NCBI GenBank assembly: GCA_013398275.1
Contig: VZSE01002508.1
Location: forward strand, 126,195-190,194
Length of the DNA: 64,000 bases
Reading direction: 5' to 3'
Origin: Promerops cafer
Lineage: Eukaryota; Chordata; Aves; Passeriformes; Nectariniidae
Of the stretch, positions 1-12,617 are shown in pieces. The first letter of the stretch is position 1. Each line of letters starts with the position of its first letter. The notes beneath the pieces were generated by a model. It saw nothing but the letters and a program-made list of their open reading frames with translations. It made no database searches and was not told the origin of the DNA. The position numbers and the translations under genes are program-made.

Positions 1-3000
1 AGGCCTAGGGAACAAGGATGAATTAGCCAAGGCCGCCAACCACAAATTCGGTCTCTGAACCTTGTTTAGCTTCTGAACAACACTAGTTCCTCTATAGGAT
101 TTCCAGCAGATATCCCTGAGAATCCCTTTTTTGCGAGGCTGCACATCAGATGCTCACGATGAGACACTTTTGGCCCCACTTTTGCAGCGTGCCTACAGCC
201 GAGGCCACCCCGTCAAGCATCACACACTCACTTTGCAGCTCCACACCCGGATTAAGCTACCCTGTCCAAATCTCCAAACCCAGCACACAAGCAGCCTGAC
301 ATCAGCCTGAAGCCCATTAAGCCAGCACAGAAGACGACCTGTCTCAGGTGAAACATGCCAGACCTGAGAGCCTGTACAGAATACAGTTCTGCTCTTCTGT
401 CTCCATCCTGTCTCCTCAACCCTTCCCCCCTGTTTTGTTCCCATAACATTCCCCTTTGTGAACCAGGAGAGATTTCCAGGAAGAGCTACAGTACACAAAG
501 CACGTTACCCATCTTTCCAAACCAGCCACTTTAAAGGGCGCGCGGGTTAACTAAACTAAACCAGAGGTCTCTCTGCAAGCCCTCTCCCAGTGTCTCACGC
601 TGCACCTTATGCAACTGCATCACTGCGCGCGTTTAATTACAGCGGAGCGGCTTTGATTGCCGTGTCACATCATCAGAGTGCCGACTGCATTGCTCCTGTC
701 AGAACTGTCTTTTACGCACGTCTGAGTAACAGTGGAGCCTTTGGGCAACGGCCTTCGATTGTTTACGTGGTTCCTATAAACAGGATATCACCCATTTGTA
801 AATATCCTGTCAGAAGCCCCTCAGCTGCACTTGACCGGTTTGATACATGCCCGTCTGCAGCAAGTCTGCCTCTCTCTCCTACGGCTCCACTGGTAAGGTT
901 GCACAACCCCTACTGACCACGCATTGCCTCTCATGGTACATACCAAGACTTCTACTTCATGGCTTCTACAAATTGTTTGTAGAGTTGGTGCATTTGGACA
1001 GCATTTGCTGGGGAATTTTAAACCAAAGGAATGATACATTACTGTTGGCATTATTTCCCAGAGGCTTATGCTGTGTAGGTTTCACTCGGGTAGAGAAGAC
1101 AAGGGAGCTGCACTGATATGAATGCTTGCTGTGACATCTTACCTAGAAGTAGGGCTTTTTTCTCTTTCATATAAACAATCCATTCCAGATGAATGAAGAC
1201 AGTGACACACAGAGAAAAATCTAAATTTTCTTGTGAGTTTCTTCAGTGTTTCAAAATAGGGGTTTTTTGATGGTCAATAATTAGATACCTGTCTGTAATC
1301 TGCAAATTTTCCGCAGTAAATCTGAAGATATGTTTCAAAAAGAAGTCATAACACCAAACTCGTATGTTTTGGCAGTGCATCTCAGGACAGAACCTCCTAG
1401 CAGAGCTAGAGAGAAGCTTAAAGTTCCCTGTCAGCTAAATACTTTATTAAAAGCAAGGCACACCTATCCTGGTTGGCTCATATTTGACTAACTGGGTAGC
1501 CAGCTCTGAGGGATGGAGGAATTGCTTTCATGCAAAGGGAAGCTCCAGCTTGGAAGAAAACAGAAGAGCAACACTAAGAACTCCCAGTGTAGAAGTAGAA
1601 GCACCGAGTTGAGTCACTGCTCATTCACATGTGAACAACCCACTACTGGGAGTGTGCTGATCCCGAGTAGTGTGACAGGACATCCCTAGCTCCAAAAACA
1701 AGTGCCTTGAAGAACTGTAACTCCAGGCTACAAGCATGGTAGCATCAGGTCAGATGCCAGCAAAGCATTCAACTACTTCCCTCAGACTTTGGCTAAAAGG
1801 ACAAGACTCATATGCTATGTCATACTCAAGAGAAAACTAGAACAAGTCTCATTTCACTCTGATTCCCAGCATAACCTCAGTGGTGCTCCCAAAACCTTCC
1901 TAGAGAGGACACCATTTTCTTCTCCTCTGCTCCTGTGAGTGGCACAGACTGCTCTGGTGTCACCCCTACTGCCACCTGGAAATGTCAGGCCTGTGTTACA
2001 CCCCTCTAACCCGTCATTAACACCACCAGAACAGTGACAGCTGCACCTGAAATAGATGTTCACTGTAAAGGAAATCATCAGGAACTTGTTTCATTTAAAA
2101 CAAGGGGGAAAAGGAAGCAGTGTGAAGTCCTGACCCTGCTTGTTCTAAGGCAGATCACTGCACACTGCACTATGAACTCAGCTGGGATCCAGATTGCTTT
2201 GCAGATAGAGCAGGAGGAAGCTGTAACTTACACCCACTACAACTGTACCTACAGCCAAGGAACGAGATAACTAAATGCCTTTGGGGAGATATGAGAGGCA
2301 TTTGAAGCATAAAAATTGCTTACCTTTCCCTTACCAGGTAGGCAGATAAACAGAAATGTCTCTGTTCCATAGTGCCTGACAGTCTGATGCAAGCCCTCAA
2401 AAGCAAAGAAAATTAAGGCTTACGAGTAAACCATGGTGCAAGGATGTGCATCCCCAGTGACAGAGCATTCCCCATCATCCCCAAAATAAGCAGTTCCAGA
2501 GAACTGCACGAGTCGGCAGAGATCGTGGGCCTGCTGAGTGTGGGACAGCAGAGGCTGGTGCTTCAGTGCAGCACACGGAGCCTGCGTGTTTCACACGGGC
2601 ATTCCCAGCTTCCCAGGTGCTGCGCCGTGTTTAGACTTTCAGTCACGTGGCTGCTGGGACACACACAGCTTACCGCATGCTGAGGGAGGGTGGGAGCAAT
2701 TTGCTTTACTGCTCCTGCCAAAAGCCTCTATTACTATATGTTATGAAAGCTCTGGAGAGGCAAAACATTCTTAAAACCACTTTATTAAAATTAGTAACAC
2801 CCGAAACTCCCCCCAGTTGTTTACGGATGGCAGGGCTGAAGGAGGCAAGGAGCAAAAGCAAAAGCAGAGGCAGAGAAGGCTCCACTTTCTCTGCAGTGTG
2901 ACAGGCCAAGGGAGTCTTCAGATAATCTCAGCTGGATAATTTCAGCTGGCTGCTGAAACGTTGCCCGCTTGCCCCACAGTTCACGCCGGGAGCAAGACTG

Positions 3001-5317
3001 GTTTGCCATCAGCAGATGCAAAGTGTTACGTATGGACCAAGTGTTGGTTTGCCATACCCCAGCATCTCTGAACTGCCTTCAAAGTCTGTCACACTTTCAT
3101 CCCCATGGCACCCTTGTAGCTATTTGGATATTTGTCTGATGGCAGCAAGGAGGCAAGCACAGGGTCTGCAACTTACCAAATGTGTGCAGAGGCAGGGACT
3201 TCTACCTTTGTCCCTGTGCTCCACTCCTGCCCTTCTCATGGATCACCTCCTCTGTGGATGCTGGGCCAGAGCAGCACTGCTGCCTCCCAGTCTCCTGTTC
3301 CTCATGCTGCAGTCCTGATCTGTACTGCGGGAGAAGGGAAATTTAAACGTGACCACGGACAGAGATTTAAGGGTGGAAACCATCAGGTCATTATATTCCC
3401 ATGCCATGACCACTCTGTCCCTTGGGCCTGCTTCCCCCGGGACACGTCAGACCCGGTGCACAGGGGGCCCAGCCCAACAATCCTTGCTCTTCCCTTTGCT
3501 GCTTGCTCACCCTTAGCACGGGCTAAATAAATGTTCATCTCCTGCCCGGCACTCAGGTAGCTTGTTGCTTTACAAAAGAGACAGGAGCCATGCTCAAGCT
3601 CAAGCCTCTGAACTAACAGGCCACCTGAAGCAGATCAAGCTGCTTTTGCACCATCTCACGCTTTGTGACATGTGGAAACCTCTGCTTGGACTTCTTTGGC
3701 AGTCACTTGCATTAAATCATATGGAACTGTAATTTTGTCTTATTTATATTGATTGTAATTTCTATCAATTATCATTTTTGCATTCTGCACACGACCATAG
3801 ACCCTGGGGGAATTTGCATGCGGAAAGGACTGGACTAAAGCTCTGGTGCAGAACAAGAAGATTGTGCAGGCCCTGATCTGCATCTTTTGCATACAGACCT
3901 GCCCCCGTGCCAGGGCAGAGCCCCCCACTCCAAACCCTCCACGTGCCGCAGGAGGGACACGGCAGGGGGCACAGGGAGTCCAACTCTCCCCCACATTGGT
4001 GGGGTCTGGGTTTCCCCGCGTTCTTTGAAGGATAATGGAACGTTTTCTGCAGGGCTTTCTGCGCACGTACTGATCTGCATGAACCCGAGCTCTGGGTCAT
4101 CAACAAAGATTATTTTAATGAGAAATAAAGACAAACTTGCTGTTCAACATTACCAAACCACCTGATATCTAGGGCAGAGCCTCAGCTCTTCAGCAGCACA
4201 AGGTATGGTATGCACATTGAAGTCAGAGATTTTTTTTATCAGACACATACAGGGCACCTCTGTCAATATTTGACCATGTTTTTCCTGGACACTGATGACA
4301 GAAAATATCATTTGGTATAATAGGAATTCAGCACACAGCTTAAGTGCTGAAGGAAGGATGTGCAAGTAATGAAGCAATGCATAGTCTTAAACAAATGTAT
4401 TCCAATGTTTGGAAGACAAAGGGAACTTGTCTCCCATCTGTGTCATGTTTTCTTTCAATGCACATACACAGAACTATTTGCATTGAGGGAGAGAAGCAGT
4501 CTCACTTCAATTCACTGAAATTATGGACAATGCACAGTTCCCAGGAACCCTGTGGCAGCCCAGGGCTTCAACAGGCTTTCCCCAAATTGTGCCTGTACAC
4601 ACACACTGGGCCAAGTGCCCCTGAGTTTCCCCCTCCACCCAGCGTTTTTAGCCTTCAAGTAGCATTCAAAGCACACTTACATCTCTGCGTCACTGTCACC
4701 GAGTGTCACTTTGGCTTGTATCTCTCACCTTGCTCTTCTTACGTATCATGGTGCTTCTCACTCAGGAAACCACCACAAACAAATAGGAATTTTTAAGAAA
4801 CCCACAGCACTCAAAAGCCGTAAATGCCTAAATACCCATGGACTGAAGGCAGGGAAAGTGCCTGAGTCTGCACCCACTGAAGACAACAAATGCTTTATTA
4901 CAGCCTGCAGCAGGGCTTGGAGTTAGGCCATAGCTGAATGGGAAAACCACAGAGCCCTACTTTATGATCAATTGTCTTGAAAAGCCTTCAGTGGAGGCAT
5001 TCCACCAGTACATTTCACAAATCCTTAATTGTTTAAAAAGCAATCAAACAAACCCTTACTTGGAATTATCTTAAACACCATTTTCAAGTCCTTTCAGGCT
5101 GCAGTTTGAATGTGGCACCTGAATTACACGAGGGCACCTGCTCCTGGCGGGGAGGCACCTCTTTTGGGTGGGCCAGGAAGGATGAGGCTGAAAGGAACTC
5201 CACTGGGCCAGAAGGAAAAGGTCAGGGAGGAATGCAAGGGGACACCCAGCTGGGTCAGACCACCCCCAAATTCCTCACTGTCGTGCTGAGGTCACGGACA
5301 CTTCTGTGCAGGTCTTG

Positions 5318-5319
<2 letters not shown>

Positions 5320-5349
<30 letters not shown>
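5320..5349. repeat. (GT)n microsatellite
   Basis: A run of about 15 uninterrupted GT units. It lies in intergenic DNA left of EPGN and is likely to vary in length. Confidence 0.95.
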
Positions 5350-5350
<1 letters not shown>

Positions 5351-8300
5351 GGTGTAAGGTCGTGCCCTTCCCCTGCGTCACTCTCCATTCTTCTTGGGAA
5401 CAATCGGGAAGAAACTCCTAGTGTTCCTTGGCTCCTGCACACACTTTTCACGCACAGGGGAGCACCTAGCCCATAGAGAACATTTTTTTCCTGATGTAAT
5501 CTTGATGGAAAACGTTGTTAGTGATGGAGAAAGGAATTCAGGAGACGGCTGAGAAGCGCCTGAGGGAGAATTTTCATATCTATTTGCACAAGAGACGTCA
5601 TGAACATGCCACCAAAGAAGCCAAGAGAAGCATTAACGAGGCAAGGGGAAAGGGCAAGAGAGTTTCCTCTCTTTCAGCTCCTTGGGAGTCCTGCCTGTGT
5701 TTCAGGGCATCGGTTTTCTCCGGCAAATCCGGACAGCCTGAAAGGGCACTGCTTTGACAGCAGCAGCTGGCGCTGCAGGGGTCATCCATCCTGAGACACG
5801 AGGCAGACTAAGCTACCGAAGTACCGTGTCAGAACTACAAAGACTTATACCCAAAACCTCAGCACCTGAGATGCTGAGTTTCCAAAAACCACAAACACAG
5901 ACAAGGCCACTTGGAGGCCCTCCTTGCGTTTTCCTTCCTGAAGAGCATCCCTCCAAGAAATGCCCATGAACATGCAATGCCATAGCCTCAAAAAGAAAGG
6001 GAAAAGCACAGAACACTCAGCCAAATCTTGCATGTTCTGGCACGGCCTGTAAGTGAAGGTCCCCCTCCCACCCCATGTCACTGACTCATCCTGCCCTGCT
6101 TCCCCCACCCAGAGGTGGCTGCCGGGCTGCCGGGCTGGCTCCCCGCGGTGAGGCTGCCACAGCTCCCTGCGAGGCCCCGCTGTTGCCCCACAGCCTTGGA
6201 ATTTGGCGCTGGCATCTATTAAGGCAGCTTCCTGGAACAGTGCTCACGGCCAAATCCGCTGCCGCGCTCTGTCAAACGGCCGGCACAAGTCAATAAAATG
6301 CCGTTCATCGTGGGATTTGCCGTGACAATGGGACACAAACAGACTTAGCCTTACGTACTGAAATGATGTCACACGAGCTTTGCCCGAGTTACTCAGACAT
6401 TCTTGCAAAGCTCGGCCCTGTCCTCTCGTGTCTCAAGCCTGGCTGTGCTGTTTGCCAAAGGGAGCTGTGGAGAGGCCTCTCTGCACAACACCCTTGGGCA
6501 AGGAAGAGACATGAAGGGTTCTTGCATTCCCTGTGCCCCCCGCCAAAAAAATATCCTGAATAACACTTTCAAAGAAAGGCAAAGAGCACAACAGATTTGG
6601 AGTGACAGGGCCCATGCTCTTGCACTCCTGTGACTGGATTGTAATGTTGGCCTTGGCCTGGGAAGCTGAAGGTGATGGCAGGTGAACTGGCACACAGCAG
6701 GAGTGCTCCAAAAACTGGGCTTCCAGGAGCACTTCAGGCCTGAGGCCGCAGGTGTGGACACCCAGCTCTGGGCTCACAGACATACCCTGCCTCGGAAGCT
6801 GTCCCACGCTGGGCACCTCAGGCTGGCTCTCAACAGCCAAGGGCAATGCTGCCATGCCACATTTTGGTCAGTCCTGGCCAGGAAACACACCTGGCATTTT
6901 ATTATCAGGTGTTCAAAATGCAGTAAACTGTATTTTTGCTTATTAAAGGCCAAACTACCTTCATAAAGAAACACCACTAGGAAATCCATACAAGAAACTT
7001 CCTTGCCAATATTCACCAGATAAATTCAACATGAAGCTTTGATGAAAAATTAGCATTTAAGTGACTCAGCCTTAGACATGGAATCAAAACCTCACCTTTG
7101 GATACCTTTAACCTTTTTATGAATTAGAAAACTGAGCCCGGAGCTAAGGTGACCATCCATAAATCCAGGTTACCCTTTACAGATGGCCCTAATTCCACAA
7201 CAGGGCAAAACCCCCAAACAAGCAAATGGAAAACTCCCCCAGAATGGCTATGCAAGACATGCCTCGACTACCAAGTTCAGCTCATCCCAAACTGCTCCAG
7301 AGAATAAGCATTTAAAGCAGTTTTAACCCTAATTTGTCTGTGAAACTGTGTCTCATAGGCTATTTTTATGTTTATACTTATGAAAAATGGAATTAGAATT
7401 TTAATTTCACTCGAGCAACCTCTCATCTAGAGGTTTGCTTGCCCACAGGCCATGGGCTTCATACCAAGCCAAACGCTGCTCTCAACCAAACCCAGCCTGT
7501 GCCCCAGCTCCCAAGCCCGGCAGCCACACAGAGCGAGCTCTTCCCACCTGTGCAGCCAAGAGCCAGAAGGGCCCGGAGCAGCAGTGCTCCCAGAGCAGCC
7601 CAGGGAACAGTTCCCTCTCGTGCACACCTCCTCCAGCTCACCAAGGTCTGCTGCTCACAGAACCTGCTCTCGCTTCCACTCAGTTCAGCGAGAGTAGGAG
7701 CAGCCCCAAGTCTAGTCACAGTACAAGATTTCATTGCTGTCATGATAATTAGTGAACACTTACACTGACATTTTAATGAGTACCTGCACTTTTGTTTGTT
7801 CCTTAACTGGGTCATAAAGGAGGAGTTCCAAGCTGGATTTGCAGTACAATAGGGACCTCTACAGGCATTTCCCTGTTCTGAGCAAGGCTCAGGACAGCTC
7901 AGAGCAGCCACACCAGAGCTCTGTGACACACAGACCGCAGAGCGGCCAGCACTGGGTTCTGGGCCAGCGCTCACTGAAATCTGCAGGGCTAAGAAGACCC
8001 TGCCTATGACAAGGCTGGAGCTGACTGAATCCAGCCTTCAGATTATTTATCTGCATTGTGCAAATTGTTTCAAACACACTTCTCCACGATACTTTTCAGA
8101 ATAGCTCTCAAAGTTAAAACACAAACAGAAAATCTGCACTCATATCACACGAGAGAGAACTGAACTGAATATTCAAGAAGAAACTCCTGCTGCTTGCCAT
8201 CCAACTTGCATTTTACCAAACCTGACCGGTCTTTCCCCTCTCTCAACACTTATTGTGTTATTGATCTACCCAAGCACCACTTCTTAAAAGAACTCACAGA

Positions 8301-8635
8301 AGAATGATTTACTTTTTAAAAAGGTTTGAAGTTTGATGTCTCTCCATCATGTGACTTTAATCCCTCCTTGTTTTAGTTCTCCACAGAACACCATCCTTAA
8401 AGCCTTGCTTCCTAGGGATGGTCTAAAGGCAATCCATTAAGAACTGCAGCCTTCAGGGGTGACAGGAGATATTCTGAACTTAATTATGAAATCAACTACA
8501 TTGCCAAATTAGCCTTCTCCTTGTGGGATGCTTTGCCACCTACAGTGTATTTCATGGACCAGAAATAAAGCAAAATATATAACAGGTGTAAAGAATTACA
8601 AAGCTCTAAAATTTTGCCGAGAGCAATATGATTTT

Positions 8636-8745
8636 TTGGGGTTGATTTTTGGTTTGGGGTTTTTTTTTGGATGTGGGGGGAGAGCTGGGGTGGGTTTTTT
8701 GGTTTTTTGAGGGGGGGGGTTGTTTTGGTTTCTTTTTTTGCATGA
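8636..8745. repeat. G/T-rich low-complexity tract
   Basis: The plus strand is almost purely G and T, with runs of six to nine G separated by T runs. The minus strand is the matching C/A-rich strand. The G runs could fold as a G-quadruplex. There is no coding content. Confidence 0.85.
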
Positions 8746-11037
8746 AGCTGAGAGTCACTAGGAAGTAACCAGTTTCACAGCTAGTTCTTAGTACACAAAC
8801 ACAAAGCAGGACTGCACTGCTGCAGCGGCACGAATCAGATTTGTACTTGTACTGTAAGTGAGATGGAGAAGAAACCCTGGTGTGTTTCTAATATACTGTG
8901 GGTTACTAGGAGTAAGAGAAAATCTCCAAGGAAAAAACTGTCTCCTATCTGCCTGCCAGCCACCAGTGTGCCCTGGCAGGCAGGCAGGACAGGGACACTG
9001 CACGCTCAGAGCATCAATCCAGCTCCTTACACTTACCTCCAAAACCAAAGGTAGCGTCTTGAAAGCCTTCTTTTTCCCAGGCACTGTTTGAAATAGACCT
9101 TGCTGGGATCAGGGAAACTGCAGGCCACCCACACACCTGAGCAGAAAATGGGAGTTGAATTCAGGGAAGGTGTTCCAGCGGCAGCCCAGCACACCTGCAC
9201 AGTGGCTGCAGATGCCAGTGAAGCAGGTTCAGGGCTGGGTGGCTTCGGGGCAACCCAGCTTAAGAAATGTGCTGCAGGAAAAGCCAGTGAGGTGCCACCA
9301 GCCTGGATCATTCATAGGGCAAGTGCTCTGTCCTTCAGAAAGGAAGATCCTGGTCTTGGATGTCTCTGGCTTAGCCCTGCTGAGCTGCTGCCCCTCACAG
9401 CTGAGGCAGCCCTGCCTAGAAGTCACACAAGTGCAGGGGCTCCTCTTGAAATGACAGCTTTTGGCACGTGCAGCTGGAATGGGAAGGAGAAGCTTACGAC
9501 TCTCTTAATTATGCCACTACAGAAAGAGTCTGAGCCTGATAAATGAGCTAGGAAAGATGATCCTGATCCTCCGACAGGCCAGTTCTGCAGGAAATTCAGC
9601 ACCGTAAGCAGCAACACACCATTCCAGGCTGGCAGCATCTGTCACTTATCTAGGCAGGGCTCAGCAGGGCTGACTCCATGAAGCGATCTGAGGCCATGCA
9701 GGTTCCCTCAGCCAAACTGTACCGTGAGTCAGTCGTGCAGCCATGCCTCGCACACAGCTGGGGCCTGCTCTGAGGCTGTGCTTCTGCAGGACAGGCACTC
9801 AGCACCCAGGTGGCTGGAAGCTGTGACTCCACTTGGAAAAAGAAAACTAAAATAAAGCAAGCATCTTCTTTTCCTACCTTCCTTCCTGCCTTCCTATCTT
9901 TCATCTTTCCATTTTATTCTCATTCTGCCCTGACACAAAGTCTCATTTTGCATGGCAAGGCTTATCTGGTGTATCACTTTCCAGTGTTCCTTCCACTAGC
10001 AGAAAAATATCAGCAAACTCTCCCTTCCAAAGCCACCTTGGGCCTGAAAGCCAACTAGAACAACATATTTCACTAAGTAGTCTCCTGCTAAATTGTGGCC
10101 CTTAAGTAGATCTTCCTTTTCACTTATGTGTAACCAAACATGGAAAAAAATCAAGCCAGTATGTGTTGCTGTAGGTACAAAATGGCTCCCTGCAATGAGT
10201 AAATACCACTGAAGAGGCACTTGCATATCCTGCAGGGCACCTGCTTGGCCTCTGGAACACAAGGGGTGTAAGAAACATCAGTAAGAGGACACGCAAACAA
10301 AATGCATCTCTCTCCAACAGTTTTCTTTGGGCAAGGTGAAGTCCAGTTGTTCCAACTCGTGCCCCTAGAACTTCTGTGCCAAGTGCACGTACCCCCTGAG
10401 GCAGTTGTGTAGGGTGTGTGTCTGCTCCAAGACACAGCCTCTGCAGTGGAGAAGGGCTGGTCCTTGGGAAGTGAACCCAACACCAGCAGTGTGAGTGCAG
10501 GAAGAGACAACTTGCTGGGGACAGGAAAATCCACTCACGTGACAAAAACCCTAAGGCTTTTCATCCTTTGGATATTCAGATCTACATTTTTCTCCAGAGA
10601 CCAACGAGAAAGATCTCTCACCTGTGGTTTCCTACTAACGTGCACATTTTCAATTTCCATGCCAGATGGGTGAGGGGTGTTTTCTGTTTGTGAGGAAGCG
10701 CAGACCAATTTATACCTACATGCCTTCTCACCACATACGCGCGACAGAAAACGGTAGGGCCACTACCAAAAGCTGACTTCAAGACTGTGAAGAGCACAAG
10801 TTATCCAGTAGTGGAACCTAAGAAAAGGTCAGAAGAATGGAAAGGAGCAAACAGTGCAAAGATTTGAAGATTTGACTGGAGATGAAGAAAACAAAAAGGC
10901 TGAGAGTTGGAAAATGCTGATGTCAATGCGCAGACGACTGGTGTCCATCCACTCCTCACTAGCAATCCTTTTTGTGTGTGCTTATGTTGCTTGCTCCCTC
11001 TGTTACACGGGATTCCAAGCAGCGTGTGATGTGCTGT

Positions 11038-11047
11038 TTTATTTATT
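11038..11047 (-). terminator. EPGN: Candidate EPGN polyadenylation signal
   Basis: Two overlapping AATAAA hexamers on the minus strand. They are the first canonical signals I see after the EPGN stop codon at 12563-12565, which would give a 3' UTR of about 1.5 kb. A variant hexamer closer to the stop could be used instead. Confidence 0.3.
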
Positions 11048-12562
11048 GGTATCATAGAACCAAGATGGCTCAGCTACTGATCAGGATCCCCAAGAGACGC
11101 CCCCTGAACTTCAGACAATTCCAGTGCCACACGCACCTTTACCCTTCCAAACCCCACCTTTCATACACATTTCAGCATTGTCACCATAGTCTCACAAATA
11201 CACAGTTTTTTCAACAAACAACATGCATCCTTGTTGCGAAAATTAACTCACATAACAAAGAAACCGAGCTTTCAGCAGGACACCTGAATTCAGGAGCCGA
11301 TATTACCCCACAAGACCTCAAAGTACCAACTGCTTTTCTCTGGTAGATGGCTGAGCACAGCAGATGAGTCTACAATGTGCAACAGCTGAAATGCAAGTCT
11401 CTGAGAGCCATCTCTAGTCACATCGGCACTGGCAAACAATCCAGCTGTCAGTGAGAAGTCCCAGTTAGAGCCACCATCTTCAGAACGAATTTTCTTCCCT
11501 TTTCCTTGAACCAAATCTTTGTACCTTCCTAATTCTTTGTAGGTAAGATGAATAGAACCAAGCATCCGATATGGAATCTGTTAGACCAGGGTGGAACTGA
11601 ATCACTAAAATAATTTCTTTCTTATTTGAGTGGTCACATTGTACCCATAATGTGCAAATGGAATAGGGAAAGTCTGTTTCCTGTAGTGAAGTTTCACAAA
11701 GGAATTCCAGCTTCTCAAGCAATTCAAGTCTTGTACAGAAATCAGGGTGCAGCAAGGCCATGTTCTGCCTGAAATTCCACGGAACTGAGGAGTTTTGGGA
11801 AGAGCAGAGTCCTTTGTCACAAGCACGCTCCATAATCCATTTTGAGAAAGGTGTCTGGTTGCTTTGCTTAAGAAAACAATAAGAACATGCCATGCCCAGA
11901 GGTGTCATGGTCTGATTTTCCAGGAATTGCCTACTCTCTATATTCTAATTTAAGGAAGGTTTCAAGAACCAGACATTTTCCTCAGTCCAAAGCATTTTTT
12001 GTCCTTGATGGCACCAGAAGCCCATGCTCGGCCCAGCACACCAAAGGTAACTGATGGGCTGGGAGAGGGCCGTTTATCCTCACACACAGCCAGCAGACAC
12101 CAAAATCAGAACCCAAATGGTTAGAGGTCACTGTGTGACGTCCAGAATACGCTCCACTGTGAGGGAGGTGGTGCTTATCCTCCAGAGGAGAAAAAAGAAG
12201 ACAACAAAACCAAACAAAACACACAAAAGACCAAAGCAGAACACTGTACGAGCGCTTGAAATGACTGAAAACAGCTAAAACCAACCAGTCCTCCCCACGG
12301 CAAACACCGGGCACAGGACGGTGCCAAGAGGCCTGCCAGTGTCCTCAGCTGCTTGGACCTGAGCATGAGCCACCCTCACCCAAGAGAGGAAGTCTTTCTT
12401 CAACAACACAGAGAGCCTGTCAGTCCTGCGGGAGTTCCCTTGGCACACTCCTCTGCCGTTCCCTGGAGTCCATCTCCTCAGCGAGGCCGGGGTACCCGTC
12501 CGATGGCGCAGGGGGCCTTCCTCCTCAGCAGGCAAACCGGTGAGTGTTCCAGCGCCAGGGCT

Positions 12563-12617
12563 TCACAGCGCCGTCTCGCCCATGCACACTTTGTAGGGTG
12601 ATTTCAGTTTCCTGCAT
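12563..12617 (-). CDS. EPGN: EPGN exon 5 (cytoplasmic tail, stop)
   Basis: The acceptor is CCCTTTTAG, read on the minus strand and ending at 12618. The first base completes the Arg codon begun in exon 4, and 17 codons plus TGA follow. The product reads CRKLKSPYKVCMGETAL, close to the human epigen tail (LKSPY conserved). Confidence 0.93.

Larger units (their letters stand above)
1..11030. other. Intergenic region left of EPGN, no gene recognised
   Basis: I found no convincing exon here on either strand. In mammals the gene after EPGN is EREG, so I looked on the minus strand for the EGF cysteine pattern (C-x7-C-x4/5-C-x10+-C-x-C-x8-C) and for a membrane exon. I found neither. The open stretches present are short and lack family resemblance. 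The region holds a GT microsatellite (5320-5349), a GC-rich patch around 6080-6300 with an AP-1-like TGACTCA at 6082-6088, and a G/T-rich low-complexity tract (8636-8745). A regulatory role for the GC-rich patch is only a guess. Confidence 0.6.

Noticed and set aside
7459..7974. 171-codon open frame on the minus strand
   Set aside because: No domain, signal or family resemblance. It overlaps other open frames in a GC-richer patch, and its length is compatible with chance.
11033..11060. Possible CR1 end (ATCATAGAACC)
   Set aside because: Only a few bases match and the flanks show no further CR1 similarity.
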